6,689 nt of DNA from a bacterium (GTDB lineage Bacteria > Auribacterota > JABMQX01): contig JABMQX010000147.1 of the NCBI GenBank assembly GCA_013203085.1, forward strand, positions 1 to 6,689. The letters are read 5' to 3'. A program made the translations under genes and the position numbers. Positions 1 through 3,915 of this stretch are shown here, in pieces (position 1 is the first letter of the stretch; each line of letters opens with the position of its first letter). The notes under the pieces are model-generated. The model was not told the origin of the DNA, made no database searches, and saw only the letters and a list, made by a program, of their open reading frames with translations.

Positions 1-58
1 ACTGACAGCCTGTTACCGAGCAGATAGTACCTTGATAACGAAACTCTGTGCTTCGGCT

Positions 59-799
59 TTACTGCTGGCGCTGGCGACGACCGCCGAAGCCCCCCCGCTG
101 ATACTTCTCTTTCCACGTCGCCATCTGCTCTTCGCTCAGGACCTTCGCCAGCTCTTTGTTAAGCCCCTCGGTAAGACCCTCCATTTTTTCGCGGAGACCT
201 TCCCGGGAAGCACCAGGTTCCCTCGCCGCGCTGACGACTTTGCCCAAGTCTCTATTGTACTCAAGGACAGTGAGGAAGGCTTTCATGCGCTTCTCTCTGG
301 GGAGCTCAAAGGCGAGGAGGTCATTGACCATCCGGTCGAGTCGGGAGCCCATCATGCCAAACGGGTTGAGGAGGCCGACGATCTTTTCCGCCTTGTCGGC
401 ATTGTCGGCGCCGAGAGCTTCGACGAGAGCCTTTTTAAGGGCGGCGCCCGCCGTTTCAGCGAGCTCACGTCTTTTCTGGAAGGACTCTCGCGTCCGAGGC
501 AACGCCCCAACTTTCTCGGCGTACTCTTTGCGCGCTGAAACGAAAGCTTCCACCAGCTTGGCGCCATTTTCACGGCCGATTTTCAGAGCGATAGCGACAC
601 CTATCGCCTCCGCGCGCCAGACCTTCTCCAGCTCCTCGGGCGACAAGCGTGGCGGTCTTGCAGGCCTCTCCTCGGCGGAAAGAGTTGCAGGCCTATCCTC
701 GGCGGAGAGAGCCGGGAAGGCTAAGAAAAGACCAACCGCGGCCAGACAAAGAATCGCTGTGAGCCTGACGAAAGTGTTTCGAATACCTAAGGACCTCAT
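59..799 (-). CDS. Exported helical protein of unknown function, Spy/CpxP-like (LTxxQ-type) at best
   Basis: The product is 246 aa. I start it at the ATG at 799-797 because a purine-rich AGGGGGG lies just upstream (about 803-811) and the protein then begins with a normal signal peptide: basic n-region MRSLGIRNTFVR, hydrophobic core about 13-29, likely cleavage near A33 (PALSA|ED). An in-frame ATG 16 codons upstream at 847 adds only a Gln-rich stretch and is less likely. The mature part opens with a duplicated 9-residue segment (about 31-48), then is almost entirely charged amphipathic helix. LSPEELEK near 52 and LSEEQMATWKEKY near 221 resemble the LTxxQ motif of Spy/CpxP-type periplasmic proteins, but overall similarity is weak. 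The tail is Gly/Arg/Gln-rich (GGFGGRRQRQQ). A periplasmic chaperone or sensor-like role is only inference. It is transcribed towards the window start; no terminator is evident in 1-58. Confidence 0.8.
   Translation of the reverse strand: MRSLGIRNTFVRLTAILCLAAVGLFLAFPALSAEDRPATLSAEERPARPPRLSPEELEKVWRAEAIGVAIALKIGRENGAKLVEAFVSARKEYAEKVGALPRTRESFQKRRELAETAGAALKKALVEALGADNADKAEKIVGLLNPFGMMGSRLDRMVNDLLAFELPREKRMKAFLTVLEYNRDLGKVVSAAREPGASREGLREKMEGLTEGLNKELAKVLSEEQMATWKEKYQRGGFGGRRQRQQ
658..711 (-). repeat. Two-copy 27-bp in-frame tandem duplication inside the exported helical protein gene
   Basis: Units 658-684 and 685-711 match at 25 of 27 positions. Read on the minus strand they encode LSAEDRPAT and LSAEERPAR, so nine codons have been duplicated in frame. 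The duplication spans the predicted signal-peptidase junction and the first residues of the mature protein, where extra length is likely tolerated. Confidence 0.9.
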
Positions 800-1166
800 G
801 AGACCCCCCTTTCTGTTTTGTTGTTCCTGTTGGGGCTGAGCTGCCAAAGCTCAACCAGCGGTGGGTGTGAAAAAACTCCAGATCAACAATACTTACAACG
901 CTGGCGATGAGCAAGCGGTTTAATCGAGACGTGGATTCATCCAGTGTCAGGTACATCCCCCGGTGCAGATTCTGACCGCTGCGGACACAGGCCCTGAAGA
1001 GCAGCCGATTCGCCGGCCAATCACGTTTATCCCACAATGTCATCAAGGCGGTTCTCCAGGTGCCCGGAGACGCAACTGAGACACGAAGTGGAAGGTTCCT
1101 TACCGTATTTACAGGACTCGACTGCGATCCCCTTTCCGGGCGGGGCGGGACGGCTAAAACGATCGG
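800..1166. other. Intergenic stretch between two minus-strand genes
   Basis: About 367 bp separate the stop of the ThuA-like gene from the start of the helical-protein gene. I see the Shine-Dalgarno of the latter at about 803-811 but no convincing -35/-10 pair, RNA fold or terminator. Short frames here (for example a minus-strand one entering from 1046 and overlapping the gene, and plus-strand ones from 1037 and 1060) have low-complexity, unfamily-like translations, and I do not call them. Confidence 0.6.
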
Positions 1167-1898
1167 TCAGTCCTTCACATCTCCGGTGGCGGCCCATTCG
1201 CAGGCTCGCCGGAGGAGTCGAACGAACCCCGGGGATGTTAGACTCTTCAAGTCGTGCCCGAGGGGAGTGTGAAACACCCTGCCAGCACCGTACTGCAAAA
1301 CGAAGCCCATCAGCTCGTCCTTTCCGGTAACCTTCGAGCGAGCGGTGAGGAGAACCTTGATCGGCGTTTCGCCGGCGAGGCAGAAGTAAAGCTCGTCGGT
1401 GATGTCGAAATCAGAGAGATTGCGTATGATGGGGTGTTGCTTCTCAACGACGTTCACGCGAAAAGGCCCGTAGGGATCGTGCGTACGCACCTTGTCCCAG
1501 ACGCGTCCGATGAGCTTGACATATTCGGGCCAGTCCGGAAACGCGCCCGACGAGAAATGAATCACCACGAGGCCTTTGCCGCCCTTGACAAATTCCTGCA
1601 GCCCTTCGAGGGCTTGCTTGCTCGGGGACGGCAATTCCCAGTTGCAGTAGTTCAGCACGACGACATCGTACCGTTCGGCGATTGACGTTGAGAGAATCTC
1701 CGGGTCTTCTGAGACGCGGGCATCGAAGCGCCCTGAGGCGGCGAGTGCGGACCGCATCGCCTGACTGTTCTCGTGCCATTTGTGGGCAGGATGTTCAGCC
1801 CCCGTAACAATGAGGGCACGCATCGGCTCGGACCGTGGAGATGCGGCGGAAGCCCCTACCGGAATCAGGAACATCACGATCAGCATAACAAGCACCAT
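1167..1898 (-). CDS. Secreted ThuA-like domain protein (class I glutamine amidotransferase-like fold)
   Basis: The product is 243 aa. Start ATG 1898-1896 is chosen from a strong GAGGAGGT five bases upstream and from a signal peptide beginning there: hydrophobic 1-14, likely cleavage ASA|ASP at about 18. The mature protein is one ThuA domain. ALIVTGAEHPAHKW (28-41) is the first strand and substrate-side loop, YDVVVLNY (77-84) the second, GKGLVVIHFSSGAF (107-120) the nucleophile-elbow-like strand, DELY (168-171) and GRVFHTPLGHD (206-216) the late conserved motifs, and ACEWAA closes it. ThuA proteins are known from trehalose utilisation in rhizobia and are often exported in Planctomycetes and related lineages near carbohydrate genes. 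The exact reaction is poorly defined, and the classic amidotransferase Cys is absent here (IHFSSGAF). The signal peptide lacks a basic n-region if the ATG is right. The neighbours do not reveal a substrate. Confidence 0.9.
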   Translation of the reverse strand: MVLVMLIVMFLIPVGASAASPRSEPMRALIVTGAEHPAHKWHENSQAMRSALAASGRFDARVSEDPEILSTSIAERYDVVVLNYCNWELPSPSKQALEGLQEFVKGGKGLVVIHFSSGAFPDWPEYVKLIGRVWDKVRTHDPYGPFRVNVVEKQHPIIRNLSDFDITDELYFCLAGETPIKVLLTARSKVTGKDELMGFVLQYGAGRVFHTPLGHDLKSLTSPGFVRLLRRACEWAATGDVKD

Positions 1899-1903
1899 AA
1901 CAG

Positions 1904-1911
1904 ACCTCCTC
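1904..1911 (-). promoter_or_regulatory. Strong Shine-Dalgarno for the ThuA-like gene
   Basis: On the minus strand this reads GAGGAGGT, five bases before ATG 1898. It decides the start: the open frame continues 63 codons further up, but that extension is not ThuA-like. TTG codons 4 and 8 codons or so upstream would add the basic residues RLRRS to the signal peptide, but they have no comparable ribosome site. Confidence 0.85.
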
Positions 1912-1982
1912 AACCTTATGTGGCTCAATGTGGCAAATAGCCCTGCGAAACGCGGACATGTGGACAAAGAACACTCGCTATT

Positions 1983-2011
1983 AGTATAGCAGGCCTGTTT
2001 CCTCCTGAACA
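1983..2011 (-). promoter_or_regulatory. Candidate sigma-70 type promoter for the ThuA-like gene
   Basis: On the minus strand a -10 TATACT (1988-1983; 5 of 6 to TATAAT) lies 17 bases after TGTTCA (2011-2006; 3 of 6 to TTGACA). Transcription would begin near 1976, giving a leader of about 78 bases before ATG 1898. The call comes from pattern matching only, and the -35 is weak. Confidence 0.42.
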
Positions 2012-2018
2012 GAAGTTC
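2007..2018. promoter_or_regulatory. GAAC-N4-GTTC palindrome overlapping the ThuA -35 (LexA/DinR-box-like)
   Basis: The sequence GAACAGAAGTTC is a perfect 4+4 palindrome with a 4-base spacer. It matches the core of the LexA/DinR operator of Gram-positive bacteria (CGAAC-N4-GTTCG), but the outer C/G bases are missing. It overlaps the candidate -35, where a repressor could act. About 0.1 such palindromes are expected by chance in this length, so it may be fortuitous. Confidence 0.25.
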
Positions 2019-2204
2019 TATTGTGGAAACATTCAGTTGAACACATGAGCCCTGCCCGGCGGGGAAACATCGGTTACCTGCTGGCAAAGTGCGTTGGAGA
2101 CCATCCTGCCTCCTCTATGCGAACTCGCCGATCCTGACCACATTCGGCCCACACTTTCACATCACGTCCGCATCAAGGTTCCGCCTTTTTTCGTTCCAAA
2201 CGTG

Positions 2205-2268
2205 CTTGGCGTCTTGGCAAGAGAAATGGGAGAGAGGAAAACTCTCGCAAAGTCGCAAAGGGGCAAAG
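2205..2268. repeat. Dispersed intergenic hairpin repeat, copy A (8-bp periodic)
   Basis: The arm at 2205-2223 and the arm at 2242-2260 are imperfect inverted repeats (15 of 19 positions) around an 18-base loop. The right part is three 8-bp units, TCGCAAAG, TCGCAAAG, GGGCAAAG (2245-2268); the left arm is two units of GCCAAGAC type read on the minus strand. The first 25 bases (2205-2229) match 22 of 25 of the reverse complement of 3522-3546, so a second copy lies in the same window in the opposite orientation. From memory, cGCAAAGaCGCAAAG / GCCAAGACGCCAAGAC elements occur between genes in many environmental bacteria. Their function is unknown. Confidence 0.75.
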
Positions 2269-2402
2269 AACAGGAGAAACCTTTGCTGGAACGTCAAAAG
2301 CGAACTTGAGGGCTTCACTCTGAACGATCCTCGGGAAATAGCTGAAAACAATCTTTCTGTCGCCTCTTTTCGCACGCCGGTCTGACATTCGCAAAAAAGC
2401 GG

Positions 2403-2431
2403 TTGACCCTCTGAGAAAGAATGGATAGGCT
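2403..2431 (+). promoter_or_regulatory. Weak promoter-like pair upstream of rubredoxin
   Basis: TTGACC (2403-2408, 5 of 6 to consensus) is followed after 17 bases by TAGGCT (2426-2431, 3 of 6). It would give a leader of roughly 105 bases before ATG 2544. The -10 is poor. Confidence 0.28.
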
Positions 2432-2543
2432 ATCTGCCCCAGCGGAAAGATGCGAGTGGTGGGCTGAAGCACTGGCTGAACGAAACAAAAACTGCCCACA
2501 ACTGAGGGAGCAGACTGCAGAAAAAGGAAAAGAGAGCTCAAAT

Positions 2544-2705
2544 ATGGATGTGTGGAAGTGTACTGTCTGTGGTTACATATACGATCCGGAAGAAGGGGAC
2601 CCCGATCATGGGGTGAAACCCGGTACCCCCTTTGAAGAACTGCCCGACGACTGGGTCTGCCCCGAGTGCGGCGCATCGAAGGATCTCTTTGAGAAACTGG
2701 ATTGA
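2544..2705 (+). CDS. Rubredoxin
   Basis: This is a 53-aa protein, the usual full length for a stand-alone rubredoxin. The two iron-binding knuckles are clear: CTVCGYIYDP (C6, C9) and CPECGASKDLF (C39, C42), with the family motif DPDHGVKPGTPFEELPDDWVCP between them. A mononuclear Fe(SCys)4 centre carries single electrons in the cytoplasm, typically to rubrerythrin, superoxide reductase or flavoprotein oxidases in anaerobes and microaerophiles. None of those partners is in the window. Start ATG 2544 matches the family N-terminus (MDVWKC); the frame is open back to 2421, but that extension is unlike rubredoxin. The ribosome site is weak (AGAGAG, 2531-2536). It could share a transcript with the HD gene 175 bp downstream. 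Confidence 0.97.
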   Translation: MDVWKCTVCGYIYDPEEGDPDHGVKPGTPFEELPDDWVCPECGASKDLFEKLD

Positions 2706-2771
2706 AGCGGAACGTCGAGAGGTGAACATCCTGTTGACGGCCAGTGAATGGTCTGCGTCGCTCCCCGGTGC

Positions 2772-2800
2772 TGGGCAGCGGACCGAAATGACGTTATAGA
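2772..2800 (+). promoter_or_regulatory. Candidate promoter for the HD-domain gene
   Basis: TGGGCA (2772-2777, 4 of 6 to TTGACA) and TATAGA (2795-2800, 4 of 6 to TATAAT) are separated by exactly 17 bases. They sit in the 175-bp gap between rubredoxin and the HD gene, about 80 bases before its ATG. If real, the HD gene has its own promoter. Confidence 0.32.
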
Positions 2801-2880
2801 GCCGGGAGCTCACGTTGTCAGGGGTATGGGGCCCTTTCGCCTGGTGTGGCTTCTTCACCCGACAGGGAGGAATCAGAACG

Positions 2881-3447
2881 ATGAGCGCTACACTAACGCG
2901 GGAGGAAGCGTTCGGACTTTTGCGAAAGGAGGTCCAGAACGAAAACCTTGTTAAGCACTGCCTCGCTACGGAAGCCATCATGAGAAAAGTGGCTGAGAGG
3001 CTTGGTGAAGACCGAGAAGAATGGGGAATCACCGGCTTGCTGCACGACCTTGATTTCGAGAGCACAAAGAACTCCCCCCAAGAGCACACGAAAAAGACCG
3101 TTGAGCTTCTCAAAGAGAAAGGGTTCCCGGAGGGCGCCCTGCAAGCCGTCCGCGAACATAACGCCGAAGCCCTCGGCATCCCTCGCCAATCGAAGTTTGG
3201 AATTGCCCTTTCCTGTTCGGAAACCATCACGGGGTTGATCGTCGCCACTGCTCTCGTCTATCCGGACAAGAAACTCGCCAGCGTCAAAACAAAATCGGTT
3301 CGCAAGCGTATGAAAGAAACCGCATTTGCCCGAAGGGTAAACCGGGAGATCATCCGTGAGTGCGAGCGAATCGGTATTCCCTTGGAGGAGTTCATCGAGC
3401 TGAGCCTCAACGCCATGCGGGACATCGCGGAGCCACTCGGCCTTTGA
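2881..3447 (+). CDS. HD-domain (HDIG-type) phosphohydrolase
   Basis: The product is 188 aa. ATG 2881 is preceded by AGGGAGG (2864-2870, ten bases away); an upstream ATG at 2815 in the same frame adds a non-family 22-residue extension and is rejected. The HD-fold metal ligands are visible: H26 (VKHCLATEAIM), H55-D56 in GLLHDLDFE, and H69 and H93 (VREHNAEALG) as further candidate ligands. The helix that usually supplies the last Asp reads SCSETITGLIVATALV, with Glu114 in that place. The C-terminal part (KTKSVRKRMKETAFARRVNREII, split here by two boundaries of helix) is typical of this small stand-alone HD family. Such enzymes hydrolyse phosphomonoesters or nucleotides in the cytoplasm; the substrate cannot be told from sequence. 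It is the second plus-strand gene after rubredoxin. Confidence 0.93.
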   Translation: MSATLTREEAFGLLRKEVQNENLVKHCLATEAIMRKVAERLGEDREEWGITGLLHDLDFESTKNSPQEHTKKTVELLKEKGFPEGALQAVREHNAEALGIPRQSKFGIALSCSETITGLIVATALVYPDKKLASVKTKSVRKRMKETAFARRVNREIIRECERIGIPLEEFIELSLNAMRDIAEPLGL

Positions 3448-3516
3448 GACAGCGACCAAGCCGCACGATGGCTCAACCTCCCTGAAAAGCTCTTCAAGAG
3501 GCTGATAAGCGAAAGA

Positions 3517-3556
3517 CCTCTCCAATTCTCTCGCCAAGACGCTAAGACGCCGAGGT
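3517..3556 (-). repeat. Dispersed intergenic repeat, copy B (8-bp periodic)
   Basis: On the plus strand three 8-bp units run GCCAAGAC (3533-3540), GCTAAGAC (3541-3548), GCCGAGGT (3549-3556). The reverse complement of 3522-3546 matches copy A (2205-2229) at 22 of 25 positions, and the match continues with one gap to about 3517. A degenerate inverted arm follows at about 3612-3633 (rc reads GCGAAGAGCGAAGACGC), so this copy too has an inverted, hairpin-capable layout. Confidence 0.72.
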
Positions 3557-3644
3557 TTTTCGGGTCGAGAGACCGTTTCCTCCCTGGTTGCCTCGCGGGA
3601 TCAGAACCGAGACGCGTCTTCGCTCTTCGCGCCTCCCCTACTCC

Positions 3645-3700
3645 ACATGCCATTGGCATCTTGCCCATGTACCCTCACAGGCAAAACGCCCGTCCCACTT
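3645..3700. repeat. Second dispersed-type repeat block with 13-bp palindrome
   Basis: ATGCCATTGGCAT (3647-3659) is a perfect 13-bp palindrome and runs into GGCATCTTGCCCAT and, after a short gap, GGCAAAACGCCCGTCCCA. On the minus strand this encodes MGKMPMA, a phrase (MGKMPMP and relatives) that I recall recurring in spurious ORFs of many environmental genomes from a common short interspersed repeat. Only one copy is visible here, so membership of that family is recall-based. Confidence 0.45.
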
Positions 3701-3903
3701 GAACTTCCACTGCGAGAACAGGGCAATTTGTGAACAGCCGAGCGTCATCCGGAGCGGAAATACAACCTCAGTCGCAGGCATTTTTTTGAGGACTTTTTCT
3801 GCCGAATCTCATAGAGTTTGTCCGACGCATTCTGGGCCCGTGAACTTGTCAGCCCCCATCCTTTGGCAAGGAGCAAGCGAAGCCCGTGGGAGGAACTCTC
3901 CGC

Positions 3904-3910
3904 GAGGTGA
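3904..3910 (+). promoter_or_regulatory. Shine-Dalgarno deciding a GTG start
   Basis: GAGGTGA lies five bases before GTG 3916. It selects that GTG over the in-frame GTGs at 3886 and 3907 and over the ATG at 3946, which would cut off the basic n-region of the signal peptide. The frame is closed by a TGA at 3841. Confidence 0.75.
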
Positions 3911-3915
3911 CGACA

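Larger units (their letters stand above)
2019..2543. other. Divergent intergenic region between ThuA-like and rubredoxin genes
   Basis: This stretch has no credible gene. It holds the dispersed hairpin repeat described at 2205-2268 and a weak promoter-like pair at 2403-2431. Short frames across it on both strands have translations typical of read-through repeat DNA: the minus-strand frame over the repeat gives FFAPLRLCESF, a phrase that recurs in wrongly called ORFs in many genomes. Confidence 0.65.
3448..3915. other. Repeat-bearing intergenic region before the beta-helix gene
   Basis: This 468-bp stretch has no supported gene. It carries copy B of the 8-bp periodic repeat (3517-3556, with a diverged inverted arm near 3612-3633), a second repeat-like palindromic block (3645-3700), and a T-rich tract (3780-3798). 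A GGTC-gaga-GACC mini-hairpin sits at 3564-3575, too short to call a terminator. A weak TTGAGG (3786-3791) has only a poor CATAGA-like -10 18 bases later, so I do not call a promoter. No rho-independent terminator for the HD gene is evident. Confidence 0.6.

Noticed and set aside
32..538. Plus-strand 168-codon frame beginning like a signal peptide
   Set aside because: It is antisense to the helical-protein gene, which has a better start, ribosome site and signal peptide; the remainder has no family-like features.
693..1046. Minus-strand 117-codon frame upstream of the helical-protein gene
   Set aside because: It overlaps the signal-peptide region of a better-supported gene in another frame and has no recognisable features.
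2157..2375. Minus-strand 72-codon frame with FFAPLRLCESF
   Set aside because: This is translation of the dispersed repeat copy A, not a gene.
2736..2749. GACGGCCAGTGAAT matches the lacZ-alpha/M13 primer region of cloning vectors
   Set aside because: Only 14 bases match and both flanks depart at once from vector sequence, so it is coincidence, not contamination.
3488..3503. Possible terminator hairpin after the HD gene (AGCTCTTCAAGAGGCT)
   Set aside because: The stem is short with a bulge and a 3-base loop, and no T-run follows.
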